In this document: positions 23,649 to 31,635 of the stretch, piece by piece
Layout of the letters: each line of letters opens with the position of its first letter
Numbering within the stretch: position 1 is the first letter of the stretch
NCBI RefSeq assembly: GCF_004193175.1
Contig: NZ_SAUH01000001.1
Span: forward strand, 2,583,501 to 2,647,500
Origin: Streptomyces sp. RFCAC02
GTDB taxonomy: Bacteria; Actinomycetota; Actinomycetes; Streptomycetales; Streptomycetaceae
DNA length: 64,000 nucleotides
Direction: 5' to 3'
Notes under the pieces: model-generated
What the model was told of the DNA's origin: nothing
Databases searched by the model: none
Seen by the model: only the letters and a program-made list of their open reading frames with translations
Translations under genes and position numbers: made by a program

Positions 23649-26143
23649 CACCGCCGCTGTGGCGTCGCGGTCGCCGCGCCGAAGCCCCCGCGCCCTCTCC
23701 CGAGGCCGGTCTCACGGTGGCGAAGAAGGCCGTCGCGGTGGTCGGGGACACGACGGATTCCGCCATCGGCCCCCACGCGAGCGTCACCAAGGTCGTGCAC
23801 CAGTACGTCCTGCCGCCGCGCGCCGAGGTGACGTGGCCGGTCCGGCTCGGTTCCGTGCCGCAGGAGGCCGCCGCGTTCCAGCACCGGGCCGAGGTCCAGC
23901 AGCGGATCGACCGGGCGCGGGAGCGCAGCGGCACCGTCGTCCTGACGCAGGTGCTGCGCGGCGGGGGCGGCGTCGGCAAGTCGCAGCTCGCCGCCCACTA
24001 CGCCCGCCTCGCCGACCGCGAGGGGACCGAGCTGATCGTGTGGGTGGACGCGGCCGAGACCGAACAGGTCGTCGCCGCGTATGCCCGTGCCGCCCATCAC
24101 CTGGCCGTTCCGGGGGCACTGGGCGAGGACGCCGAGGCCGACGCCCACGCCTTCCGTGAGTGGCTGGCCGCGACGGACCGGTCGTGGCTGATCGTGCTGG
24201 ACGACCTCAGCGACCCCGCCGCCGTCGCCCCGTGGTGGCCGCCCACCGCGCCCGGGAGGCTGGGCCGCGTCCTGGCGACGACCCGCCGCCGGGACGCCGC
24301 GCTGTCCGGCGGGGGCCGGGCGGTCGTCGACATCGACGTCTACTCGACCGCCGAGGCCCTCGCCTATCTCCGCAGGCGACTCGCGGAGGAGGACGCGGAG
24401 CACCTGCTGGACGAGGACGCGGGCGTCCTGGTGGAGGACCTGGGACGGCTGCCGCTGGCCCTCGCGCACGCGGCGGCCTACCTGGTCAACGAGGCCGTCA
24501 CCTGCGGTGATTACCGGCACAGGCTGTCGGACAGCGGCACCCGGCTCGACGCCCTGATGCCCACCGCCGGGGACGGCTACCCGCGCGAGGTCGGCGCGGC
24601 GCTGCTGCTGTCACTGGAGGCGGCCGCCGCCGCCGATTCGGCCGGACTCGCCCTCCCGACGCTGGTCCTGACCGCTCTCCTCGACCCGGCGGGACACCCG
24701 GAGGCACTCTGGCGGACCGAAGCCGTACTTCTCTCCCTGACGGACTTCCGTGCGGCGTTGGGCGAGGAGCGCGGGGTGACAGCGGACGAGGCACGGGCGA
24801 CACTACGGCTCCTGCACACCTACAGCCTCATCACGCACGAGCCCCGGGCCGGTGACCGGGCCGTACGCATCCACGCCATGACGGCCCGCGCGGTGCGCGA
24901 CACGCTGTCCGATTCGGTGCTCAACGCGGCGGCCCAGGACGCCGCGAATGCCCTCCTGGAGCTGTGGCCGGAAGAGCATGAGCCCGACTGGGCCCTCGTC
25001 GATGTGCTGCGAGCCAACGCCGGCGCGCTCGCGTTCCATGCCGGCGACGCCCTGTGGGACACCGGCGCGGAGGGCGGCCACGCTGTTCTGTTCCTGGTGG
25101 GCCGGAGCCTGAGGGAAGTCGGACAGTTCACCGCCGCGATCGATCACTGGTCACGCGCCATCGACACGGCGAACCGGATCCTGGGTGCGGAACATCCTGA
25201 CGTCGGCGTCCTGCGCACCAACCTCGCCGTCGCCTACAGCCAGGCCGGCCGCACCGACGAGGCCATCCAGTTGGGGGTACATATCCTGGCCGCCCGCGAA
25301 CGCACCCTCCCACCCGACCACCCCGACACCCTCCTCGCCCGCGCCAACCTCGCCGCCACCTACAGCCAGGCAGGCCGCGCCGACCAAGCCGCGCGGATGG
25401 AGGAACAGGTCCTCGCCGCCCGCGAACGCACCCTCCCACCCGACCACCCCGACACCCTCCTCGCCCGCGCCAACCTCGCCGTCTCCTACAACGCAATGGG
25501 CCGCACCGACGAGGCCATCCGGCTGGAGGAACAGGTCCTGGCCGTCCGCGAACGCACCCTCCCGCCCGACCACCCCGACACCCTCCATGCACGCGCCAAC
25601 CTCGCCGCCTTTTACAACGAAATGGGCGGCACCGACGAGGCCATCCGCATCGGGGAACACGTCCTGGCCGTCCGCGAACGCACCCTCCCGCCCGACCACC
25701 CAGACACCCTCCTCACGTGCATCAACCTGGCGTTCTCCTACAACCGGGCGGGCCGCGCCGATGAGGCCGTCCGCATCGGGGAACACGTTCTGGCCGTCCG
25801 CGAACGCACCCTGCCGCCCGACCACCCCGACATCCTCATCGCACGCGCCAACCTCGCCGCCTCCTACGCCGAGACGGGCCGCACCGACCAAGCCATCCCG
25901 ATGGAGGAACAGGTCCTCGCCGCCCGCGAACGCACCCTCCCACCCGGCCACCCCGACACCCTCATCGCACGCGCCAACCTCGCCGCCTCCTACTGGCAGG
26001 TGAATCGCACCGAGGAGGCCCTTGTCCTTCTCGCAGAGGCAGTGGCCGACTCGGAGCGTGTGCTCGGGTCGGAGCACCCCGATACGGTCGGCAGGCGGGA
26101 GCTGTTGGCTCAGTGGCGGGCGGAGACCGGCGGGGGCGAGTGA
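23645..26143 (+). CDS. STAND (NB-ARC) NTPase with TPR repeats
   Basis: 832 aa. N-terminal 60 residues carry VGDTTDSAIGPHASV (33-47). NTPase: Walker A RGGGGVGKS (105-113), Walker B WLIVLDDLSD (181-190), sensor-like LATTRRRD, LGRLPLALAHAAAYL (the GxP motif) and RIHAMTARAVRD (MHD-like). From about residue 470, six to seven kinesin-light-chain-type TPRs of 42 aa with the consensus AARERTLPPDHPDTLLARANL. This is the FxsT-like or NLR-like layout: a ligand bound by TPRs triggers oligomerisation. Coupled by ATGA overlap to the upstream membrane protein. Could act in defence, stress or development. Confidence 0.9.
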   Translation: MTPPLWRRGRRAEAPAPSPEAGLTVAKKAVAVVGDTTDSAIGPHASVTKVVHQYVLPPRAEVTWPVRLGSVPQEAAAFQHRAEVQQRIDRARERSGTVVLTQVLRGGGGVGKSQLAAHYARLADREGTELIVWVDAAETEQVVAAYARAAHHLAVPGALGEDAEADAHAFREWLAATDRSWLIVLDDLSDPAAVAPWWPPTAPGRLGRVLATTRRRDAALSGGGRAVVDIDVYSTAEALAYLRRRLAEEDAEHLLDEDAGVLVEDLGRLPLALAHAAAYLVNEAVTCGDYRHRLSDSGTRLDALMPTAGDGYPREVGAALLLSLEAAAAADSAGLALPTLVLTALLDPAGHPEALWRTEAVLLSLTDFRAALGEERGVTADEARATLRLLHTYSLITHEPRAGDRAVRIHAMTARAVRDTLSDSVLNAAAQDAANALLELWPEEHEPDWALVDVLRANAGALAFHAGDALWDTGAEGGHAVLFLVGRSLREVGQFTAAIDHWSRAIDTANRILGAEHPDVGVLRTNLAVAYSQAGRTDEAIQLGVHILAARERTLPPDHPDTLLARANLAATYSQAGRADQAARMEEQVLAARERTLPPDHPDTLLARANLAVSYNAMGRTDEAIRLEEQVLAVRERTLPPDHPDTLHARANLAAFYNEMGGTDEAIRIGEHVLAVRERTLPPDHPDTLLTCINLAFSYNRAGRADEAVRIGEHVLAVRERTLPPDHPDILIARANLAASYAETGRTDQAIPMEEQVLAARERTLPPGHPDTLIARANLAASYWQVNRTEEALVLLAEAVADSERVLGSEHPDTVGRRELLAQWRAETGGGE
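25201..25990 (+). repeat. 126-bp tandem repeats coding TPR units
   Basis: The segment cgcgaacgcaccctccc and its surroundings recur every 126 bp, with the CGCCCGCGAACG phase at 25291, 25417, 25543, 25669, 25795 and 25921. Identity is high at the DNA level, including third positions. This suggests recent duplication or gene conversion, and repeat number may vary between strains. Confidence 0.9.
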
Positions 26144-26148
26144 GCGGT

Positions 26149-26166
26149 GCCGCCTCCTCGGGCGGC
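26149..26166. terminator. Weak hairpin between convergent genes
   Basis: GCCGCC-TCCTCG-GGCGGC, 6 bp, just after the STAND stop and before the sigma-factor stop on the other strand. Too short to be certain. Confidence 0.3.
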
Positions 26167-26191
26167 GTCCGCTGCGCAGTGGCGCTACCGG

Positions 26192-27076
26192 TCAGGCGGT
26201 CAGGTCGAGCGTGGACAGGCGGTCGGGGTCGGTCAGGATGTCGATCCCCGTGACGAGGCCGTCCTGGATGGTGAACGACATGACGGACAGGGGCCGGCCC
26301 TCGGCGAACGACACAACACCGGGCGTGCCGTTGACCAGCACCAGACGCGCGTCCGCCGCGAAGCGGGCGTAGGTGATCGCCTGGGACGCCACGTCGCCCG
26401 CGCCGCGCCGCATGAGACTCGGGATGAGCGTGCCGCCGTCGGAACGCACGACCACGTCGGGGTGCAGGACCGACACGAGCGCGTCGAAGTCGCCGCCGCG
26501 GGAGGCGGTCAGGAAGGCGTCCACGACGTCGCGTTTGCGGGCGTTGTCCGTGTCGGCCGCCGGGGTGGCGCCCTGGACCCGGCGGCGGGCGCGGCTGGCG
26601 AGCTGCCGGGTGGAGGCCGTGGTCCGGCCGAGGACGGGAGCGATGTCGTCGAAGGGCACGTCGAACATGTCGTGCAGGACGAAGGCGAGCCGTTCGTCCG
26701 GGGACAGCGTCTCCAGCACGATCATGAGCGCGATGCCCACCGAGTCCGCGACCAGGACCTCCTGTTCGGGGTCGACGCGGGCCAGCGCGGTGACCACCGG
26801 GTCCGGGAGCCGGACCGACCCGTCCTGCTCGGGCAGCGGGTCCTCACGCCGTGACGCACGCGAGCGCAGCATGTCCAGGCATATCCGGCCCACGACCGTG
26901 GTCAGCCAGGCACCCAGGTTCTTCACGTCACCCACATCGGTGCGGCTGAGCCTGAACCACGCTTCCTGAACGGCGTCCTCCGCCTCGGCGAGCGAGCCGA
27001 GCATGCGGTATCCCACCGCCCGGAGCGCGGACCGTTCCGCGTCGAAACGGTCGGCCAGAGAAAAGTTTTCGCTCAC
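26192..27076 (-). CDS. ECF41-group RNA polymerase sigma factor with SnoaL-like C-terminal domain
   Basis: 294 aa. Sigma region 2 (RMLGSLAEAEDAVQEAWFRL, WLTTVVGRICLDMLRSR) and region 4 (LSPDERLAFVLHDMFDVPFDDIAPVLGRTTASTRQLASRARRR) occupy residues 1-170. The rest is a SnoaL-like domain with the ECF41 hallmarks: a DGG motif (RSDGGTL) and a terminal TDPDRL, equivalent to NPDKL. In ECF41 this extension controls activity in place of an anti-sigma factor. GTG start. Divergent from an AhpD/CMD-type gene preceded by an ECF41 promoter. Confidence 0.93.
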   Translation of the reverse strand: MSENFSLADRFDAERSALRAVGYRMLGSLAEAEDAVQEAWFRLSRTDVGDVKNLGAWLTTVVGRICLDMLRSRASRREDPLPEQDGSVRLPDPVVTALARVDPEQEVLVADSVGIALMIVLETLSPDERLAFVLHDMFDVPFDDIAPVLGRTTASTRQLASRARRRVQGATPAADTDNARKRDVVDAFLTASRGGDFDALVSVLHPDVVVRSDGGTLIPSLMRRGAGDVASQAITYARFAADARLVLVNGTPGVVSFAEGRPLSVMSFTIQDGLVTGIDILTDPDRLSTLDLTA

Positions 27077-27077
27077 C

Positions 27078-27104
27078 TGTCACATCCTCGCGTTCGAATC
27101 CGTC
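27078..27104 (+). promoter_or_regulatory. ECF41-type promoter
   Basis: TGTCACA (27078-27084), exactly 16 nt, then CGTC (27101-27104). This is the published ECF41 consensus layout (TGTCACA-16-CGTC) and lies 42 nt upstream of the AhpD-like start. The sigma factor next door should drive it. Confidence 0.85.
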
Positions 27105-27146
27105 GGTCCAGTGACAGACGCTAACCGGCACCGAGGAGAGAACAGA

Positions 27147-27623
27147 ATGAACGCCGTCGCCACCGCCGCCGCCCGGATGAAGAACCCCGCGCTCGTCCTC
27201 CCGGACGCCATGAAGGGCATCCAGAACATCTACAAGGCCATGTACCAGGGCGGCGTCTCCCCGCAGACCCTGGAGCTGGTCCACCTGCGGGCCAGCCAGA
27301 TCAACGGGTGCAGCGCCTGCGTGTTCGCCGGTATCACGGGCGCGAAGGAGCACGGCGAGACCGACGAACGCCTGCACGCCGTGGCCGCCTGGCGCGAGGC
27401 GCCGTTCTTCACCGACGAGGAGCGCGCGGCCCTGGCCCTGACGGAGGCCGCCACCCGGATCGCCGACCGCTCCGGCAAGGCCGTCCCCGACGACGTGTGG
27501 AACGAGGCCGCCGACCACTTCACCGAGGAGCAGCTCTCCGCGATCATCCTGATGATCGGCCTCACCAACTTCTTCAACCGCATCAACACGACGATCGAGG
27601 AGCCCGCCGGCGCCACCTGGTGA
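27147..27623 (+). CDS. AhpD/carboxymuconolactone-decarboxylase-fold protein, ECF41 partner
   Basis: 158 aa. LRASQINGCSACVFAG has the CxxC of AhpD-like peroxidase/reductases. The His normally four residues after the second Cys is Gly here (CSAC-VFAG), so the usual proton relay is missing. The Glu upstream (QTLELVHLRAS) is kept. ATG has a GAGGAGAG site. The pairing with ECF41 and the TGTCACA-16-CGTC promoter indicates this is the sigma factor's main target; biochemical role of ECF41 partners is unsettled. Confidence 0.9.
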   Translation: MNAVATAAARMKNPALVLPDAMKGIQNIYKAMYQGGVSPQTLELVHLRASQINGCSACVFAGITGAKEHGETDERLHAVAAWREAPFFTDEERAALALTEAATRIADRSGKAVPDDVWNEAADHFTEEQLSAIILMIGLTNFFNRINTTIEEPAGATW

Positions 27624-27652
27624 CCGGCACCGCCCGAACCGGCATCCCGGGT

Positions 27653-27689
27653 GGCGGCGCACCCGCTCATGGCCAGCGGGTGCGCCGCC
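27653..27689. terminator. Bidirectional terminator hairpin
   Basis: GGCGGCGCACCCGCT (27653-27667) pairs perfectly over 15 bp with 27675-27689 around a 7-nt loop. It separates the AhpD-like gene from the convergent small operon. Confidence 0.85.
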
Positions 27690-27692
27690 GGT

Positions 27693-27812
27693 TCAGGGGG
27701 CTGGTTCCTGGTCGAGTGCTCGGGCGACGGTGCGGGCGATGTGGACGAACAGTCCGGCCCACGCGGCGAGTCCGGCACCGGCCAGAGCCAGGACGACCCA
27801 GGCGCCGGTCAC
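27693..27812 (-). CDS. 39-aa single-pass membrane peptide
   Basis: MTGAWVVLALAGAGLAAWAGLFVHIARTVARALDQ in outline: one hydrophobic helix then a short polar tail. GTG start overlaps the stop of the zinc-ribbon gene by 4 nt (GTGA). Too short for automatic gene finding, but the coupled position and clean helix support it. Confidence 0.55.
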   Translation of the reverse strand: MTGAWVVLALAGAGLAAWAGLFVHIARTVARALDQEPAP

Positions 27813-28558
27813 GTCCCGGCCTCCGGCGCCATGTCGCGGACGGCGGTGTGCAGGACGTCGACGGCGTCGGCGGCGATGGCGCGGGCGGCGTCTCGTTCCA
27901 GGTCGGCGGTCGCTTGTGCGGCAGCCAGGGTGGCGGCGGGCCAGAGTCGGTCCACGGCGGGTTGTACGTCGGCCAACTGGTCCTCGTCCAGATCGGCGAG
28001 CCGCCGCACGAGGTCGGTGGGAACGATCTCGGGCCAGTAGTGCAGGTCTCCCCGGCTGCTGCTCGGGTGAGCAAGGAACGGAACAAGCCGCTGTTCGACC
28101 ATGCAGCCACGGCACGCCTGGAACCCGCGCCCGGGACCGGCCGACGCTTCCCCCGCTGCCACGGTGATCAGCGGCTCGCCGGTGGTCTCGCAGTACATGC
28201 ACAACGGCCCCGGAGCAGCATCCACAGCAGCCCGCAGCTCATCCACGGCCGCCACGATCCCGTGCTCGGCCTTCCCCCGCACCGCCCGGAACAGGCGGGT
28301 CACCACCGGCTGAAGCGTCACACCCGGCGCCAGGTCGGCCAACCGCACCACCAAGTCGTCCGGCACCTCGTCCGGCCACTGATGCGGCTCACCCCAACTC
28401 GACACCGGATGATGCACGACCGGGATCAGCCGGCAGGCCAACAGACACGGACGACACGCATGCTGCGACCATCCCGCCGACTCAGCCTGCACCAACGAGA
28501 TCACCACCAACGCCGGACCAGCCGCACCACAACTCCCACATCGAAGACCGGCGCTCAC
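27809..28558 (-). CDS. Duplicated zinc-ribbon-like protein of unknown function
   Basis: 249 aa made of two related halves. Half 1: C7GSC10 and C35RPC38, then LIPVVHHPVSSWGEPHQWPDEVPDDLVVRLADL. Half 2: C120MYC123 and C149RGC152, then LVPFLAHPSSSRGDLHYWPEIVPTDLVRRLADL. Each half has two CxxC pairs spaced for one zinc, followed by the same helical module. No named family recognised. Start overlaps the DUF6415-like gene by 4 nt. Could bind nucleic acid or protein through the zinc ribbons. Confidence 0.75.
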   Translation of the reverse strand: MSAGLRCGSCGAAGPALVVISLVQAESAGWSQHACRPCLLACRLIPVVHHPVSSWGEPHQWPDEVPDDLVVRLADLAPGVTLQPVVTRLFRAVRGKAEHGIVAAVDELRAAVDAAPGPLCMYCETTGEPLITVAAGEASAGPGRGFQACRGCMVEQRLVPFLAHPSSSRGDLHYWPEIVPTDLVRRLADLDEDQLADVQPAVDRLWPAATLAAAQATADLERDAARAIAADAVDVLHTAVRDMAPEAGT

Positions 28559-29010
28559 GACTCACCCTCCGCCCCGCCCGAGTCCTCACCGACCGACCCC
28601 TCAAGACCGGTGATGCCCCTGCTCCCCGGCCCCCTTTCCTGTACCGGATCGGGGCAAGCTGTGAGTTCTCGGCTCCGGCGCATCGCAATAGCGCCTCCCT
28701 CGGTTCGCAGACGTGCGCTCAAAGCAGACACGGCATCCGACAAGAGCTGCATGTGCACCAACCGCGCCAACACCCCGGGCGCGGGCTCCACCGCCAACAG
28801 GTACTGCGCAGACTCAACAGCGGCCTCAACGCGTTCGGCCTCGCCCTGGTCGCTCGGCAAAAGCGCGGAGAACAGCGGAATCAGCGTCCTGAGATGTGTC
28901 CGGAGTCGGTCCGTGACTGCTGTGAGCGCCACGTCGTCTCTCTGGGCGGTATACAACTCGCGCGCACGGCGGATATCCCGCCGCATCGCCTCGTGGTCGA
29001 GGTTCGTCAA
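28555..29010 (-). CDS. DUF6415-like helical protein
   Basis: 151 aa. MRRDIRRARELYTAQRDDVALTAVTDRLRTHLRTLIPLFSALLP and LLAVEPAPGVLARLVHMQLLSDAVSALSARL form a long alpha-helical domain with a disordered acidic tail (GVGEDSGGAEGES-like). I recall this pattern as DUF6415, common in streptomycetes next to XRE regulators and ribosomal natural-product genes. First gene of the three-gene operon, divergent from an XRE regulator at 29158. Family name from memory; function unknown. Confidence 0.7.
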   Translation of the reverse strand: MTNLDHEAMRRDIRRARELYTAQRDDVALTAVTDRLRTHLRTLIPLFSALLPSDQGEAERVEAAVESAQYLLAVEPAPGVLARLVHMQLLSDAVSALSARLRTEGGAIAMRRSRELTACPDPVQERGPGSRGITGLEGSVGEDSGGAEGES

Positions 29011-29157
29011 TGGACGCCTCCGTATCAGCCGTCATCGCCTGTAGTGATCAGACAACTACGGGCAGGGCGCTCGAACGCACACAGAAGTTGCACAAACCGG
29101 GGGTGAGTACCCGCTGTTCGACGGCGGAAGCAGCATGCGGTGGGGAAGACTCAACAT

Positions 29158-30345
29158 ATGCACAGTGCTGACGCGCCCACGGCTGTCGGTGAAGTCATCG
29201 CCGTCCAGCGGAAGGCGCGCGGTTGGGGGCAGCAGAGGCTTGCCGACCGCGCGAAGATCTCCAAGTCCCTGCTGAGCAAGATCGAGGTCGGCGACCGGGC
29301 CTGCCGGCCGGCCGTGGCGGCGGCCATCGCCTCGGCGCTCGGCATCCCGCTGCCCGTTCTCCACGGACAGCCCTATGCCGAATCCCCCGGCCCCGAACTC
29401 ATCGACGCCCTCCGGTCGGCCGTGCGCAGGCACCGCCATCCACGGATCACCGACGTCCGGCCCGACACCCTCACGGCCGACGTCGCCGCCGCCTCGGCCA
29501 TGCGGGCGTCCACCGACTACGCCCACCTGCTCCCCGTGCTCCCCGACCTGATCGGCCGGGCCGTGGCCCACGCGCACGACACCGGTGACCCGGAGGCGTG
29601 GCAGTTGCTCGTGGACGCCTACGGGTGCGCGTTCACCATCGCCCACCGCCTCGGCTACCCGGACCTCGCGGACGTCGTGGCGGCGCGGCAGGAGTGGGCG
29701 GCCTCCCAGACCTGGGCGCCGGTCGCGCAGATGGCCGCCGCCTGGAGCGAGGCGGGCACCTTCCAGTCCGCCGGCGACTACCTGGAAGGTCTCGCGGTCA
29801 CCGACCGTGCCCTCACCACGTGGGCGGCCTCGGGCCGTGACAGCGTGGCCGCACTCGTCGCCGCCGGCAGTCTCCACCTGCGCGCCGTCACCCTGGCGTC
29901 CCGCGCACGGGACGACGGCACGACACAGCACCACCTGCGCCACGCCCAGCGACTCGCCGAACGCCTCCCCGGCAAGGACCGTCACCGGCACAACCTCACG
30001 TTCGGGCCGGGCAACACGGTCCTGCACGAGCTGGCCACGCACATCGAACTGGAGCGCCCCCGCCGGGCGGTGGCGATGGCCGGCCGCCTCGTCACGTCGC
30101 CGCCCGCCGGACTGGCACCCACGCGGGTGGGCCACCTCCACATCGACGCCGCACGGGCGCACCTGGCCGCCGGCGACCGGGACGCGGCCCTGACCTCCCT
30201 CATGCGCGCCAGGGAAGCAGCACCGCAGATGACCCGCATCCACCCCATGGCACGTGAGGTCCTGCGAGTGCTCGTGTCGCTGCACCGCCGGTCCAAGCCG
30301 GAGTTGACCGTCCTGGCGAAGTGGGCCGGGCTCATCGAGACGTGA
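29158..30345 (+). CDS. XRE-family regulator with helical sensor domain
   Basis: 395 aa. HTH at about 10-65: VGEVIAVQRKARGWGQQRLADRAKISKSLLSKIEVGDRACRP. The rest is alpha-helical, TPR-like (DPEAWQLLVDAYGCAFTIAHRLGYPDLADVVAARQEWAA; GHLHIDAARAHLAAGDRDAALTSLMRARE). This layout is frequent in streptomycete regulators of small accessory operons. ATG at 29158 chosen over GTG 29140. The 147-nt gap to the divergent operon contains GTAGT-n9-ACTAC at 29041-29059, a possible operator. Probable regulator of the DUF6415/zinc-ribbon operon. Confidence 0.87.
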   Translation: MHSADAPTAVGEVIAVQRKARGWGQQRLADRAKISKSLLSKIEVGDRACRPAVAAAIASALGIPLPVLHGQPYAESPGPELIDALRSAVRRHRHPRITDVRPDTLTADVAAASAMRASTDYAHLLPVLPDLIGRAVAHAHDTGDPEAWQLLVDAYGCAFTIAHRLGYPDLADVVAARQEWAASQTWAPVAQMAAAWSEAGTFQSAGDYLEGLAVTDRALTTWAASGRDSVAALVAAGSLHLRAVTLASRARDDGTTQHHLRHAQRLAERLPGKDRHRHNLTFGPGNTVLHELATHIELERPRRAVAMAGRLVTSPPAGLAPTRVGHLHIDAARAHLAAGDRDAALTSLMRAREAAPQMTRIHPMAREVLRVLVSLHRRSKPELTVLAKWAGLIET

Positions 30346-30363
30346 GACCGTCCCGGCCGGGTG

Positions 30364-31578
30364 CTACGGGAGGCCCAGGAATTCCCCGAGTTCCCGGTGT
30401 GTGGAGGTCAGAGGTCTGCGGCGGCTCTCCCGTGCGCAGCGGAACGTGTCGCGGGCGAGGCCCTGGTGGCGCAGCCAATCCGGTGTCGTCTCGCGCAGGC
30501 CCGCCATGAGCCGCAATGCATCGTCGGGCTGCCGCAGCCGGGCATGGGCGTTCGCCACGTCCAGCACGTGGCGGTTCCGCGTGTTGGGTGTCAGGCCCGC
30601 GAGGAGGCGGGGCGGGATACGGCGGGCAAGCCCCACCACGCGAGCCGGGTGCCCGCCCACCGCGTGGTTCTCGATGCCCTGCATAACGACCCCGGGCAGA
30701 TCGAACCTGCCCCAGCTGTACGGGTCGTTCGCACTCCGGCCTCCGAGCGCCATGGCGGCCGTCCGCGCCGCGCGGAGCAGAGAACGCGCTTCCTGCGGAC
30801 GGTTGTTCCGGGCAGCAGCAGCCGAGCCGCGCATCAGCAGACGTCCCCACACCCCGAGTTCGGCGCGGGATGCCCGGGACAGGCGCGGCTCCACCTGGTC
30901 CGCCGTGTCAACGGCCAGCCGTTCCGTCTCGTCCAACCGCCCCTGGCGCAGCAGCATCCAGCCCTGGAGACAGACACCGCCCGCCGCCCGCGTACGGTCC
31001 CCGGCCCGCGCCGCCTCCTCCATGGCCTCACGCAGCGCGGTGTGTGCGAGGTCGTAGGCGCGCACCTGTGTCAGGTACCGGCCGGCCATCAGCAGGACGT
31101 CGGCCCGCAGCGCCGCCGCCTCGGCCCCCAGGTCCTCGACCGCCTGCCGTGCGGCCATGACCACCGGGGGCAGCAGCCGCCCCAACTCTCGGTAGTCGTC
31201 CCGGTAGTAAGCACCGACGAGGGTGTCCGCCGTACGCCGCAGGCTCACCAGGTCCACCGGCCCGGCCTCGTCCACCGGAACGCGGCCGTCCAGCCCGATC
31301 GGCGGAGCGATGGCCCGGCGCAGCTCCAGCAGAGCCATGGCCCGGTCGTCGGCGTGCGTGTCGGCGCCCATCCCCGGCGTCTCGAACAACTGGCTCGTCC
31401 GGAGCCCCAGCGCCCGCGCCAGAGCGTGATACGTGTCGATACGCGCGGCCCCGCCCGCCTCGATCTTCTTGACCACATTGACGTGCACGCCCGCCCGCTC
31501 GGCCAACCGCTCCTGCGTCCAGTCCCGGTCGAGCCGCGCCCGCCTGACCCGACGCCCGCTGACGTCGTTCCCGTCCAT
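30364..31578 (-). CDS. XRE-family regulator with TPR-like C-terminal region
   Basis: 404 aa. HTH: GRRVRRARLDRDWTQERLAERAGVHVNVVKKIEAGGAARIDTYHALARALGL. C-terminal helices (ALRADVLLMAGRYLTQVRAYDLAHTALREAMEEAARAGDRTRAAGGVCLQGWMLLRQGRLDETERLAVDTADQ) are TPR-like. Divergent from the phosphotransferase at 31636 over a 57-nt gap, so it probably controls that gene and itself. Second XRE of similar build within 3 kb, suggesting an ancient duplication, but sequences differ widely. Confidence 0.87.
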   Translation of the reverse strand: MDGNDVSGRRVRRARLDRDWTQERLAERAGVHVNVVKKIEAGGAARIDTYHALARALGLRTSQLFETPGMGADTHADDRAMALLELRRAIAPPIGLDGRVPVDEAGPVDLVSLRRTADTLVGAYYRDDYRELGRLLPPVVMAARQAVEDLGAEAAALRADVLLMAGRYLTQVRAYDLAHTALREAMEEAARAGDRTRAAGGVCLQGWMLLRQGRLDETERLAVDTADQVEPRLSRASRAELGVWGRLLMRGSAAAARNNRPQEARSLLRAARTAAMALGGRSANDPYSWGRFDLPGVVMQGIENHAVGGHPARVVGLARRIPPRLLAGLTPNTRNRHVLDVANAHARLRQPDDALRLMAGLRETTPDWLRHQGLARDTFRCARESRRRPLTSTHRELGEFLGLP

Positions 31579-31635
31579 GGGCACCCCGCAGTCCGCCGGT
31601 CACCTCACCTATCAGGATAGAACCGGGCGCCGCCC

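Noticed and set aside
25201..25990. Regular repeats considered as a CRISPR or minisatellite
   Set aside because: The 126-bp period is in frame and encodes canonical 42-aa TPRs; no spacers.
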